Shown here: positions 42,770 through 51,555 of the stretch, piece after piece
Layout: the number at the start of each line of letters is the position of its first letter
How positions within the stretch are numbered: position 1 is the stretch's first letter
Source of the DNA: Oscillospiraceae bacterium
Lineage (GTDB): Bacteria; Bacillota; Clostridia; Oscillospirales; Ruminococcaceae
Direction of reading: 5' to 3'
Assembly: GCA_017505635.1 (NCBI GenBank)
Contig: JAFVOU010000034.1
Span: 1-64,000, forward strand
DNA: 64,000 bases
Translations under genes and position numbers: made by a program
The notes under the pieces: model-generated
Told to the model about the DNA's origin: nothing
The model's input: the letters and a program-made list of their open reading frames with translations, nothing else
Databases searched by the model: none

Positions 42770-43891
42770 TTAAACATTTACAAGGCACACACTGTGCACA
42801 GCAATGCCTTCTCCGCTGCCTGTAAAGCCAAGACCTTCTTCGGTTGTGGCTTTTACCGAAACACAGTCCACGCTGAGTTCCAGTGTGCGGGCGATGTTTT
42901 CGCGCATTGTGAGAATATGCGGTGCCAGCTTTGGCTTCTGGCAAAGGATTGTTGCATCCACATTTTCGATTTTTGCACCTTTTTCGTCCAGCAGTTTTTT
43001 AACACAGGCCATAAGATAAAGGCTGTCGGCACCCTTGTAGGCAGGGTCGGTGTCAGGGAAATGCTTGCCGATGTCTCCAAGTGCCATACTGCCAAGCAGC
43101 GCATCGCTTATTGCGTGTGCCAGCACATCGGCATCGCTGTGGCCCAGCAGACCTTTTTCGTATGGGATATCCACGCCGCCAAGGATAAGTTTTCTGCCCT
43201 CAACCAGTTTGTGAACATCATAGCCGTGACCGATTCTCATAGTTTTCTCCTTTTTTATATCATCAGGGGTTGTGATTTTAAAGTTTTCGTATTCACCTTT
43301 GCAGACAGTAACCGCAAAACCTGCCCTTTCGAAAAGCTGTGCATCATCGGTTACTGCAAAATCGGTGTTTTCTGCAAGCAGTTTTTTGTAGGTATCGCAG
43401 CAGAACACCTGCGGTGTCTGTGTGATAAACAGCTTTGAGCGCTGCAGAGACATTTCCACCGTGTTGTTTTCGCACATTTTTATGGTGTCCTTTACGGCAA
43501 CACAGGGGATTGCCGCTTTGGATATATAAGCCGCCGCGATTGTGTCGCAGATAATGCGGTCGCTTACAAAAGGGCGTGCCCCGTCGTGCACCGCCACAAG
43601 ACAGCCTGCTTCGGTTTCTTTTAAACCGTTGGCTACACTTTGGGCACGTTCGGCACCGCCTGCAACCACCGCTTTTACCTTTGGATATTTTGCGGCAATT
43701 TCTGCTATATCCTCAATATTTTCGCCTGCAACTACCACAATGCTGTCACAGAGGGTGTTGTTTACAAAAGCCTGAATGGATTTTTCCACAACGGGAACAC
43801 CGTCGATTTTAAACAGCATTTTGTCAAAGCCCATACGTCTGCCCTTGCCTGCGGCAACGATAACTGCACAAACCTTTTTGTCCAGATACAT
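42770..43891 (-). CDS. ispDF: Bifunctional IspD-IspF isoprenoid enzyme
   Basis: The 373-aa protein joins IspD (residues 1-217: [27 protein letters not shown]) to IspF (from Met218: GYDVH metal ligands, [18 protein letters not shown]). It would perform the cytidylylation and the cyclisation of the MEP pathway. The junction is unusual: codons for KKEKT before Met218 are themselves AAAAAGGAGAAAACT, a perfect ribosome binding site 6 bases before an ATG. The fusion therefore looks like loss of the ispD stop codon, and a separate IspF could still be made. CGGAGGTACACT precedes the first ATG. Confidence 0.95.
   Translation of the reverse strand: MYLDKKVCAVIVAAGKGRRMGFDKMLFKIDGVPVVEKSIQAFVNNTLCDSIVVVAGENIEDIAEIAAKYPKVKAVVAGGAERAQSVANGLKETEAGCLVAVHDGARPFVSDRIICDTIAAAYISKAAIPCVAVKDTIKMCENNTVEMSLQRSKLFITQTPQVFCCDTYKKLLAENTDFAVTDDAQLFERAGFAVTVCKGEYENFKITTPDDIKKEKTMRIGHGYDVHKLVEGRKLILGGVDIPYEKGLLGHSDADVLAHAISDALLGSMALGDIGKHFPDTDPAYKGADSLYLMACVKKLLDEKGAKIENVDATILCQKPKLAPHILTMRENIARTLELSVDCVSVKATTEEGLGFTGSGEGIAVHSVCLVNV
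43238..43252 (-). promoter_or_regulatory. Internal ribosome binding site at the ispD-ispF junction
   Basis: On the minus strand AAGGAG (43247-43252) lies six bases before the in-frame ATG at 43240-43238, the natural start of an IspF domain. Confidence 0.7.
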
Positions 43892-44010
43892 AGTGTACCT
43901 CCGTATTTATATTGTTGACAATATTGTACAATAAAAAATTTCAAATGACAATGCGGCAAGAAGATTTATATATAACACAGCACCTTTGTATTCTGTGCAT
44001 AAAATGCAAA

Positions 44011-44036
44011 AAGGGCGGGATAACCCGCCCTTAAAA
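44011..44036 (-). terminator. Terminator of the polysaccharide exporter unit
   Basis: Stem AAGGGCGGG/CCCGCCCTT with loop ATAA and TTTTTTGC beyond on the minus strand, 9 bases after the stop at 44041. Confidence 0.85.
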
Positions 44037-44040
44037 ATCA

Positions 44041-44778
44041 TTAATATTTCTGGCTGTATGCGTCGCATACTGTCTGTGCGTCACCGCTCATAATAACTTT
44101 GCCTTTTTCAATCCATGTTGCCTTGTTGCACATACGTTTAACCTGCTCGATGGAGTGGCTTACAAAGATAACTGTTGTGCCGGCGTCCAGAAGTTCCTGC
44201 ATTCGTTTTTCGCATTTTTCCTGGAAGGCATAGTCGCCAACTGCAAGGATTTCGTCGGCGATAAGGATATCCGGTTTTGTTGCTGTTGCAATTGCAAATG
44301 CAATACGGGCAACCATACCGGAGGAATAGTTTTTAAGCGGAACATCAAGAAAATCGTGAAGTTCGCTGAAATCAACAATATCGTCAAATTTTTCAAGCAT
44401 ATGTTCTTTGGAGAAACCAAGCACCGCGCCGTTGAGGAAGATGTTTTCCCTTGCGGTAAGGTCCATATCAAAGCCTGCACCAAGCTCGATAAGGGGAGCA
44501 ATTGTGCCGTTTACTGTGATTTTGCCCCGTGTAGGTTTGAAAACCCCTGCAACAGATTTGAGCAAAGTGGATTTGCCCGAACCGTTGATGCCCACAAGAC
44601 CGTAGAAATCGCCTTTTTCAATTTCAAGGCTTACACCGTCCAGCGCCCAGAATTCTTCAAAATGCAGTGTGCCTTTGGAGAATTTGAGAAAGTATTCTTT
44701 AAGAGAGTCAACACGTTCTTTGGCAAGGTTAAAACGGATGCCGACATTGTCAACTTTGACCATAATTTCTTTGTCCAT
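44041..44778 (-). CDS. Polysaccharide/teichoic acid ABC exporter, ATP-binding subunit (Wzt/TagH type)
   Basis: The 245-aa ATPase has Walker A GINGSGKST, the signature region LKNYSSGMVARIAFAIATATKPDILIADE (partly cited: NYSSGM is the signature and ILIADE Walker B) and a switch His in VSHS. The FNLAKERVDSLKEYFLKF N-terminus and LIELGAGFDMDLTARENI are hallmarks of Wzt/TagH/RfbE proteins that drive export of lipid-linked polymers. It lacks the C-terminal carbohydrate-binding domain of some Wzt proteins. The permease gene lies 9 bases upstream; together they would export an O-polysaccharide or teichoic-acid-like glycan. Confidence 0.93.
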   Translation of the reverse strand: MDKEIMVKVDNVGIRFNLAKERVDSLKEYFLKFSKGTLHFEEFWALDGVSLEIEKGDFYGLVGINGSGKSTLLKSVAGVFKPTRGKITVNGTIAPLIELGAGFDMDLTARENIFLNGAVLGFSKEHMLEKFDDIVDFSELHDFLDVPLKNYSSGMVARIAFAIATATKPDILIADEILAVGDYAFQEKCEKRMQELLDAGTTVIFVSHSIEQVKRMCNKATWIEKGKVIMSGDAQTVCDAYSQKY

Positions 44779-44787
44779 AATAACCTC

Positions 44788-45579
44788 CTAGATGTAAAGA
44801 ATAAAGTTGTCCTGACCTTTTTTGAACACCTTTGCACCCACGATGATTGCGATAACCGCACAGCCTGCGCATACAACAAGATGTGTGAGGGTAAGCATTT
44901 CACCGCGGAGAATGCACTGACGGAATGCATCGATGTACCAGTAAAGCGGATTGATTTTGATAAGGTACTGCATGATTGTGCCGTTGAGGATGCTTGTTGG
45001 GTAGAAGATTGCAGATGCATACATAAGCACTGTTGTGAAAACGCTCCACAGGTGGATGATATCACGGAAGAAGATTGCGCTGGATGCAAGGAACAAGCCT
45101 ACGCCAAGGCTGAAGAAGAACAGCATTACCATTGGATAAAGTGCAAAGATGATTGTTGCATAGAACTTTGCGCCTGTAAACAGCATTACCATGAGAAGTG
45201 CCACAAGGGAGAAACACATATTGATAAAGCCGAAACAGCTTTTTTCCAGAGGGAAGATGTATTTTGGCACATAAACCTTTTTGATAAGCGGTGCATAGCC
45301 GATAACCGATTCCATAGCCATGGATGTACTTTCGGTAAAGTATGTAAAGAGAAGCTGACCGCTTAAAAGATAAACAGGGTAGTTTTCGATATCAAAGCGG
45401 AAAAAGTGGCTGAAAACAAGTGTCATAACCAGCATCATCAGCAGAGGATTAAGAACACTCCAGAGAATGCCCAGTGTGCTGCGGCGGTATTTTACCTTGA
45501 TGTCGCGCTGTATAAGGTTCTGCAGCAGAAAACGGTATTTGTAAAACATCGCAAATCTGCCTTTAAGACTGTTAAACAT
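44788..45579 (-). CDS. Polysaccharide ABC exporter, permease subunit (Wzm/TagG type)
   Basis: The 263-aa ABC-2 permease has six membrane segments and the conserved amphipathic entry RDIKVKYRRSTLGILWSVLNPL, plus NPLYWYIDAFRQCIL near the C-terminus. These identify Wzm/TagG-type subunits. It would form the channel for the ATPase encoded next to it. It starts 14 bases after the rmlC stop, so rmlC, permease and ATPase form one operon that connects rhamnose precursor supply to polymer export. AGGAATTTTT precedes the ATG. Confidence 0.93.
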   Translation of the reverse strand: MFNSLKGRFAMFYKYRFLLQNLIQRDIKVKYRRSTLGILWSVLNPLLMMLVMTLVFSHFFRFDIENYPVYLLSGQLLFTYFTESTSMAMESVIGYAPLIKKVYVPKYIFPLEKSCFGFINMCFSLVALLMVMLFTGAKFYATIIFALYPMVMLFFFSLGVGLFLASSAIFFRDIIHLWSVFTTVLMYASAIFYPTSILNGTIMQYLIKINPLYWYIDAFRQCILRGEMLTLTHLVVCAGCAVIAIIVGAKVFKKGQDNFILYI

Positions 45580-45593
45580 AAAAATTCCTCGGA

Positions 45594-46160
45594 TTAGTAT
45601 TTTTCAAAATAATCAAATGTCTGTTCTGCAAAAGGTGTGTGGAGCTTGTCCTTGTCGCTGAGCTTGATTTCGCAGTCCACTGCAGGCCAGCTGATGTTTA
45701 CTGCTGCATCGTTGTATGGAATGCCGCCTTCTGCTTTTGGGTTGTATATGTCTGTGCATTTGTAAACAAATTCTGCTTCGTCGCTGAGAACAAGGAAGCC
45801 GTGTGCAAAACCTTCCGGCACATAGAACTGCATTTTGTTTTCTTCGCTGAGTGTTACGCCGTACCACTGACCGAATGTTTTGCTGTTTGGACGGCAGTCA
45901 ACTGCAACGTCAAAAACTTCGCCTTTGATTACGCGCACAAGTTTGCCCTGTGTGTTTTCTTTCTGAAAATGGAGACCGCGGAGAACACCTTTGCTGCTTT
46001 TGGAGTGGTTGTCCTGCACAAACTCCTTATCGATGCCTGCTGCCGCAAATTCGTCCCTGTGATATGTTTCCATAAAGAAACCGCGGCTGTCGCCGAAAAC
46101 GGTGGGTTTTACAACAACAAGGCCTTCGATTTCGTTTTTGATAAATTCAAATTTAGCCAT
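45594..46160 (-). CDS. rmlC: dTDP-4-dehydrorhamnose 3,5-epimerase RmlC
   Basis: The 188-aa cupin enzyme epimerises dTDP-4-keto-6-deoxyglucose on the way to dTDP-L-rhamnose. Diagnostic stretches are GDSRGFFMETYHRDEF, FVQDNHSKSSKGVLRGLHFQ (the catalytic His is in LRGLHFQ) and FYVPEGFAHGFLVLS. The start at 46160 has GGGAGATAAAT upstream; the frame is open to 46223 but with no site. rmlA and rmlB are not in the window. An RmlD-like gene is at 37.9 kb. Confidence 0.95.
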   Translation of the reverse strand: MAKFEFIKNEIEGLVVVKPTVFGDSRGFFMETYHRDEFAAAGIDKEFVQDNHSKSSKGVLRGLHFQKENTQGKLVRVIKGEVFDVAVDCRPNSKTFGQWYGVTLSEENKMQFYVPEGFAHGFLVLSDEAEFVYKCTDIYNPKAEGGIPYNDAAVNISWPAVDCEIKLSDKDKLHTPFAEQTFDYFEKY

Positions 46161-46281
46161 ATTTATCTCCCAATAATATATATTAAAAATACTGAACATA
46201 TTTATACAGATTAAATATAACATAACAAAAATGGTTTTTCAACAATAAAATCTTTTTGTTTTTATTTGTTTTTAAATGTAA

Positions 46282-46318
46282 AATCGGAACAGTCAGCTGC
46301 GTTATGACTGCTCCGATT
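46282..46318 (-). terminator. Terminator of the M23 peptidase gene
   Basis: Arms AATCGGAACAGTCA and TGACTGCTCCGATT pair with one mismatch; on the minus strand TTTTACATTT follows. It lies 42 bases after the stop at 46360. Confidence 0.65.
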
Positions 46319-46359
46319 GTCAGAATGAGGGTTTATGCGGTTATCAACCCTGTTTTATG

Positions 46360-47118
46360 CTATTTTTTAAGATATTCGTCGGGGTTCTGATAATTTCCGT
46401 TTTTTACGATTTCAAGGTGAAGGTGACTGTCGGTGGCGGATTCCAGCGGAATTTCGTCCACAAGGCCAATGCTGTCCCCCTGTTTTATAATATCACCCTG
46501 TTTTACAAACACTTTCTGTGCAAGGCCGCAGTAACGGGTTGTAAAATCCCCTGTTTCAATCTCTACAACCCAGCCCAGCATACCGTCATTGTAAACTTTT
46601 TTAACTGTGCCGTCACAGCAGGCTTTTACCGCTGTGTCCTTTGAGGCTTTTATATCAATGCCGTTGTGGGTGCGCCAGTCCCCCATTGTAAGGTTGTACA
46701 CCAGTTCGTCACCAGAAAATGCTGTGATGATTTTGCCGTCAACGGGAAGTACAAATTTATCGGTTTCTTCGCTGTTTTCCACCGCAATGCCTTCGGCAGA
46801 GTTTGCGGTTTCTTCCTCTGAATCGGTTTGTGCTTTGGGAGCAGCGGTTGCTTTTGGTTTTGCTGTAGCCTTTGGTTTTAAAGGCACGTTTTCTGCCTGA
46901 TTCTGCACATCCTGCGCAGGCTGGGGTTCGGCGCTGTCTGCAGGCGGCTGTTCGATTTCTGCTGACGGCGGCAGCTGCTGATTATCAAGACGGTGGTTGA
47001 TATCCTTTATTGTTCTGAAGGACAAAGCCCCTGCCGCAACCGTTGCCAGGGCAAGAATTATTATAACGGCATTGCCTCTGACAAGCTGTCCAAGGGTGCC
47101 AAAAAGGTTCTTTTTCAT
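46360..47118 (-). CDS. M23 peptidase, SpoIIQ-like
   Basis: The 252-aa protein has one membrane segment (about residues 18-34), a Pro/Ala/Lys-rich linker with KPKATAKPKATAAPKAQ, and a LytM/M23 domain. VLPVDGKIITAFSGDELVYN and MGDWRTHNGIDIKA resemble SpoIIQ, the forespore half of the engulfment channel. The metal motifs HxxxD (THNGID) and HLHLE are intact, as in clostridial SpoIIQ but unlike B. subtilis. A vegetative endopeptidase is the alternative. With spoIVB in the same window, a sporulation role is likely but not proven. Confidence 0.88.
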   Translation of the reverse strand: MKKNLFGTLGQLVRGNAVIIILALATVAAGALSFRTIKDINHRLDNQQLPPSAEIEQPPADSAEPQPAQDVQNQAENVPLKPKATAKPKATAAPKAQTDSEEETANSAEGIAVENSEETDKFVLPVDGKIITAFSGDELVYNLTMGDWRTHNGIDIKASKDTAVKACCDGTVKKVYNDGMLGWVVEIETGDFTTRYCGLAQKVFVKQGDIIKQGDSIGLVDEIPLESATDSHLHLEIVKNGNYQNPDEYLKK

Positions 47119-47248
47119 ATTTTCTCCCTTTCAAAATTTCGTTTTGCCTATATTGTTGGCAAAAGCAGTGCGGTTATGCATGAGCTTTTACTTTATTTAT
47201 CCTCTGCTTTGTGATAAAATAAAAAGAATATCACTTTTGGGAGAAATT

Positions 47249-50245
47249 ATGTTAACTACAGTTTTGATATCACTTATATACTGCGCCGTATGTGTGCTTG
47301 TATATTTTTATACCGACAAAAAGGACTGCGGCAGACCGCTGAACAGGTGGGCTGTGGCTGCGGTTCTGCTGTGTGCTGCAGCTGTGAGGGTGTTTTTTGC
47401 CCTGCAGGACTATTATTTTACCTACGATATAAACTGCTTTAAGGCCTGGGGCGGCTATGCAAACAGGCTTGGGTTTAAAAATCTTTACGGCGGAGATTTT
47501 TTCCTTGACTATCCGCCGGGGTATATGTACATACTTGCCCTTGTAAACGGCATAACCAATCTGCTTGGGCTTGATATAAACGGCGTGGGCGCAACCTTTG
47601 CGGTTAAACTGCCTGCCATAATTGCCGATTTTGGCATAGCCTGGCTGATTTACCGCTTTGCACAGAAAAACGGCTTTGAAAAAAACAGGACATTTTTTGC
47701 CGCCGGTATGTTTCTGTTTATGCCTGCAGTTGTTTTCAACAGCAGTGTGTGGGGACAGATTGAAAGCTGGTATATCTTCTTTATACTTCTTGCCCTGTGC
47801 CTTGCCCGTGAAAACAAAACTGTTTTTGCGGCGGTAAGCTACGGTGTGGCATTTATCACCAAACCGCAGGCGATAATGTTTGGGCCGCTGTTTCTGTTCT
47901 ATGTTATCCGCCGAAGCAGTGTTAAAGAGTTTTTTAAAGCTGTTGGCGCAGGCCTTGCAACCGTTTATGTTATTGCACTGCCCTTCTGCAAAACACCATT
48001 GAGTGTAAAGTGGCTTGTCGAACTTTATACAAACACCGTAAGCGGATACAAATACTTTACCGTAAACGCATTTAACCTGCATTATCTGCTGGACCTCAAC
48101 TGGACACAGCTGCCTGCAGGGTTCCCCGTAAACCTTATCACACCTTTTGTTATACTTGCCGCCCTTGCTGCTGCGGCATACATACTGTTCTGTCACAGAA
48201 CCTTTGACGGCTTTTTTGCGGCAGGCTGTGTGATTATCAGCCTTATATTTGCCTTTGCCACAATGATGCACGAAAGATATCTGTGGCCCGCTGCTGTGCT
48301 GTGCATATTTGCATACATAACAAGGCGCAAAAAACAGTATCTGTGTTTCGGTGCACTGTTCAGCTGTCTGTGCTATATCAACTCCAGCTGGGTAATGGCA
48401 ATGTATTATCAGACCTTTGACCTTTCCACCGCTGCAGAACGGGCTGTAAGCCTTGTGTGTGTTGCAGTAACCGCCGCATTTGTGGTTTTTGCCGTGGCTG
48501 ACGCAGCAAAGGAGAAAACCGTGACCTTTGAAAAGATAAAAAAACTGTTTAAACCCAATATTCTTGTTGCCGCTGTGACGGTGGTGTACAGCTTTGCTGC
48601 CCTTTGGCAGCTGGGCAGCACAAAGGCACCGCAGACATTCTTTACCGCAACGGGCGATGACTATATTTTTGATGTGGTTTTCAGCGAAAATGTAAACCTT
48701 GGCAGCATATACACCTACAGCGGGCTGGGCGACCAGTTCGGCGAACCTGCGGGGCAGAAGCTGCTGGGACAGTTTGAGATAAGCCTTTCTGCAGACGGTG
48801 AATATTTTGATACCGTGTGCAGCATTGAGGATATGTCGGTGTACACCTGGAAAGAAACCTCCCTTGATGCCAACAGCACCAGAGCGGTGCGTGTGCGTGC
48901 AGAATTTGTGAACAACATCCTGCACGAAATTGCTTTTTTTGACACCGAAGGCAATCAGCTTGAGGGCGAAGTGGTCAGCTATGCAGAAAATTCCACCGCC
49001 GCCCTTGCCTTTGATGAACAGGACACTGTGCCTGCCGATACAACCTACTTTGGCAGTATGTACTTTGACGAAATCTACCACGGCAGAACAGCCTTTGAAC
49101 AGCTTAAAGGCTATGATATATACGAAACCACCCATCCGCCGCTTGGCAAAATTATTATCAGCATAGGTATTGCCCTGTTTGGCATGACACCTTTTGGCTG
49201 GAGAATTGTGGGGGCTCTGTGCGGTATTGCAATGATACCGCTGATGTATCTGCTGATAAATGCCCTTTGCAAAAACAAGTGGGCAGGTCTTGCAGGTGCC
49301 GCCCTTATGGCACTTGATTTTATGCACCTGACACAGACAAGAATTTCCACCGTTGACACCTATGTGGTGCTGTTTGTGCTGCTGACATTTCTGTTTATGG
49401 CACACTGGCACAACACCCCGTGGGGGGACAGAAAAGGCTGGCTGTACCTTGCTTTAAGCGGCGCCTTTATGGGCTGTGCCGTGGCAAGCAAATGGAACGG
49501 CGCCTACCCTATGATTGCCCTTGCGGTGCTGTTCTTTATCAGCTTTATTGCAAAATACAGAAACAGCGGCAGAACAAAGGCGGACAATGCCCTTGCCGTT
49601 AAAACTTTGCTTTTGTGCTGTGTATTCTTTGTTCTTGTGCCGCTGGTTATCTATTCTGCAAGCTTTATCCCTGTTATCCATGCAGAGGGCTTTGGCGATT
49701 ATATCCGTCAGCTTGTAAACTATCAGAAGCATATGTATGACTATCACGCAAACCTTGTGGCAGAACATTACTTCTCGTCAATGTGGTACAGCTGGCCGCT
49801 GTGCCTTAAACCGATATGGTATGCAATAACTGATATAGGCAGCTATGCAAGCAGCATATCCGCCTTTGGCAACCCTGCAATATGGGTGCTTACTCCTTTT
49901 GCGGCAGTTTACTGCATTGTAAAAGGCATAAAAAGCAAAGAAACATCCTATCTCTTTGCAGGTTTCGGCTGGCTGAGTGCCTATGCACCATGGGTGGCTG
50001 TTACAAGGCTGTGCTTTATCTACCACTATTTCCCCTGTGCGGTGTTTGGCATTGTGGCAATGGCATTTGCGGCAAAGGACATCTGCACCGCAAAACCACA
50101 GGCAAAAAAAGCAATCGGTATCTATCTTGTGCTTTGCCTTGTGCTGTTTGTGATGTTTCTGCCTGTGACAACGGGTGTGCCTGCCTCCAGAGAATATCTT
50201 GATTTTCTGGAATTTCTGCCCGAATGGCATTTTGTAAATCTGTAA
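47249..50245 (+). CDS. Double GT-C glycosyltransferase (GT-C domain fused to GT39/PMT domain)
   Basis: The 998-aa membrane protein appears to contain two GT-C enzymes. The first half (about residues 1-455) has multiple helices and an extracytoplasmic loop with FTYDINCFKAWGGYANRLG and DYPPGYMYIL. A soluble beta domain of about 120 residues follows (LGSIYTYSGLGDQFG). The second half carries the protein-mannosyltransferase loop YFDEIYHGRTAFE (about residue 606) and THPPLGK, typical of GT39. It probably transfers sugars from polyprenyl phosphate to a protein or glycan outside the membrane. The start at 47249 has TGGGAGAAATT upstream; the frame is open to 46997 through the divergent M23 gene. Confidence 0.9.
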   Translation: MLTTVLISLIYCAVCVLVYFYTDKKDCGRPLNRWAVAAVLLCAAAVRVFFALQDYYFTYDINCFKAWGGYANRLGFKNLYGGDFFLDYPPGYMYILALVNGITNLLGLDINGVGATFAVKLPAIIADFGIAWLIYRFAQKNGFEKNRTFFAAGMFLFMPAVVFNSSVWGQIESWYIFFILLALCLARENKTVFAAVSYGVAFITKPQAIMFGPLFLFYVIRRSSVKEFFKAVGAGLATVYVIALPFCKTPLSVKWLVELYTNTVSGYKYFTVNAFNLHYLLDLNWTQLPAGFPVNLITPFVILAALAAAAYILFCHRTFDGFFAAGCVIISLIFAFATMMHERYLWPAAVLCIFAYITRRKKQYLCFGALFSCLCYINSSWVMAMYYQTFDLSTAAERAVSLVCVAVTAAFVVFAVADAAKEKTVTFEKIKKLFKPNILVAAVTVVYSFAALWQLGSTKAPQTFFTATGDDYIFDVVFSENVNLGSIYTYSGLGDQFGEPAGQKLLGQFEISLSADGEYFDTVCSIEDMSVYTWKETSLDANSTRAVRVRAEFVNNILHEIAFFDTEGNQLEGEVVSYAENSTAALAFDEQDTVPADTTYFGSMYFDEIYHGRTAFEQLKGYDIYETTHPPLGKIIISIGIALFGMTPFGWRIVGALCGIAMIPLMYLLINALCKNKWAGLAGAALMALDFMHLTQTRISTVDTYVVLFVLLTFLFMAHWHNTPWGDRKGWLYLALSGAFMGCAVASKWNGAYPMIALAVLFFISFIAKYRNSGRTKADNALAVKTLLLCCVFFVLVPLVIYSASFIPVIHAEGFGDYIRQLVNYQKHMYDYHANLVAEHYFSSMWYSWPLCLKPIWYAITDIGSYASSISAFGNPAIWVLTPFAAVYCIVKGIKSKETSYLFAGFGWLSAYAPWVAVTRLCFIYHYFPCAVFGIVAMAFAAKDICTAKPQAKKAIGIYLVLCLVLFVMFLPVTTGVPASREYLDFLEFLPEWHFVNL

Positions 50246-50390
50246 TATAACCATCAGTCCGCGGCTTTGCTTTACTTGGCAAGGCCGCTTTTTCGTGCTG
50301 TTTTTACACAATTGCAAAATGCACCGCTGTATGATAAAATAAATTGATATGACAAAATATTTATTTTTACTGTAAATAAAGGAGAATGGT

Positions 50391-51446
50391 ATGCGCATTT
50401 ATTCCATAGACCTTTTGAAATTTATATTCGCCTTTCTTGTGGTGTTTGCCCATATGGACATAAACTACCCGGGGGCAAGCGTTGCGGTTGACTTTTTCTT
50501 TGTATTTTCGGGGTTTTTCCTTGCAAAGAAATTCTACAGCAGATCGGTGGAAAATCCTGCGGAGTACAACCAGTTCCGCTATACTGCTGACCACATAAAG
50601 CGCCTTTACCCACAGTATGTTTTTTCCCTTGTTGTTATGCTGTGCTATATGTGCGGCAGAGACATTGTGCGCATTGTTACAGGCAGCCAGCTTGCAGGCA
50701 ACGTGGGCGAAACTGTTTTCCGCGTGTTTGAAGTTATCCCTGATATGTTTATGATTCAGGATATGGGCTATTTTGTAGGCGGCGGCATAAACCCTGCAGC
50801 ATGGTATGTAAGCGCAATGGTGATTGTTGGATATTTCATCTATGCCCTGCTGTGCTATGACCACAAAAAGGCAAGTGAATTTATCCTGCCAATCCTGTTT
50901 ATCCTCACCTGTGCATATATGAAATTCGGCAGAGAAAACTTTGCGGTATACGAATGGTTTTACATTCCTCTTGTGCGCTGTGTGCAGTATATGTCCGAGG
51001 GTATTATCCTCTACCGTGTATTCACAAGCAAAGCTTTTGCCGCAGTGAGAAACGGCAGTGTTTTCTTTAACCTTGTGGGCATTATGGGCATTGTTTCCAT
51101 CTTTGCAATGGAACGATACAAAAACATCCACATTGTGCTGTTTGCATTTATCGTGCTGTACACATCCTGCAGTGAAAGCTGGATTAACAAGGTGATTAAA
51201 GGCAGAATTTTCCGCCGTATCGGCGATGTGTCCTATGCGGTTTATCTTAACCACGCCGTTGTTATTATGGCAATGGAAGACATCTTCCGTTTTGCAGGCA
51301 TAACAATGGAACACACACAGTTTGCCTGGCTTGCGGCAGGTGTAAGCCTTGTATATTCTGTATTTACAATGCTGCTGCTTGACAGACTTTCACCGTGGTT
51401 CAGCAAAAAATTTATCCCTTCTTTAAGGGCAAAAAAGATAGTTTAA
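50391..51446 (+). CDS. Acyltransferase family 3 (OafA-type) membrane protein
   Basis: The 351-aa protein has about ten membrane segments. It shows the acyltransferase-3 features: YSIDLLKFIFAFLVVFAHM at the start (catalytic His in FAHM), VDFFFVFSGFFLAKKFYSR, and DHIKRLYPQYVFSL. It would O-acetylate, or otherwise acylate, an exported surface glycan. It follows the double GT-C gene by 145 bases and has its own ribosome binding site AAAGGAGAATGGT and a terminator, so it may be separately transcribed. The acyl donor and substrate are unknown. Confidence 0.9.
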   Translation: MRIYSIDLLKFIFAFLVVFAHMDINYPGASVAVDFFFVFSGFFLAKKFYSRSVENPAEYNQFRYTADHIKRLYPQYVFSLVVMLCYMCGRDIVRIVTGSQLAGNVGETVFRVFEVIPDMFMIQDMGYFVGGGINPAAWYVSAMVIVGYFIYALLCYDHKKASEFILPILFILTCAYMKFGRENFAVYEWFYIPLVRCVQYMSEGIILYRVFTSKAFAAVRNGSVFFNLVGIMGIVSIFAMERYKNIHIVLFAFIVLYTSCSESWINKVIKGRIFRRIGDVSYAVYLNHAVVIMAMEDIFRFAGITMEHTQFAWLAAGVSLVYSVFTMLLLDRLSPWFSKKFIPSLRAKKIV

Positions 51447-51467
51447 AATCAAAGAATATATAAATTT

Positions 51468-51498
51468 ATCCGCCGTACAGCCGTATGGCGGATTTTTT
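51468..51498 (+). terminator. Terminator of the acyltransferase gene
   Basis: Arms ATCCGCC-TAC and GTA-GGCGGAT with single-base bulges, then TTTTTTTG. Confidence 0.8.
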
Positions 51499-51508
51499 TG
51501 CATATAAA

Positions 51509-51536
51509 AAGGAGCACATCCGGTGATGTGCTCCTT
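51509..51536 (-). terminator. Terminator of the trigger factor-like lipoprotein gene
   Basis: Perfect 12-bp stem AAGGAGCACATC/GATGTGCTCCTT with loop CGGT, followed by TTTTATATG on the minus strand. Confidence 0.85.
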
Positions 51537-51555
51537 ATTGTTCTGTTAATCTGAA

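Noticed and set aside
47270-49411. 713-codon open frame antisense to the double GT-C gene
   Set aside because: Composition rich in Cys, His and Lys, typical of antisense shadows; the sense gene has clear PMT motifs and a ribosome binding site.
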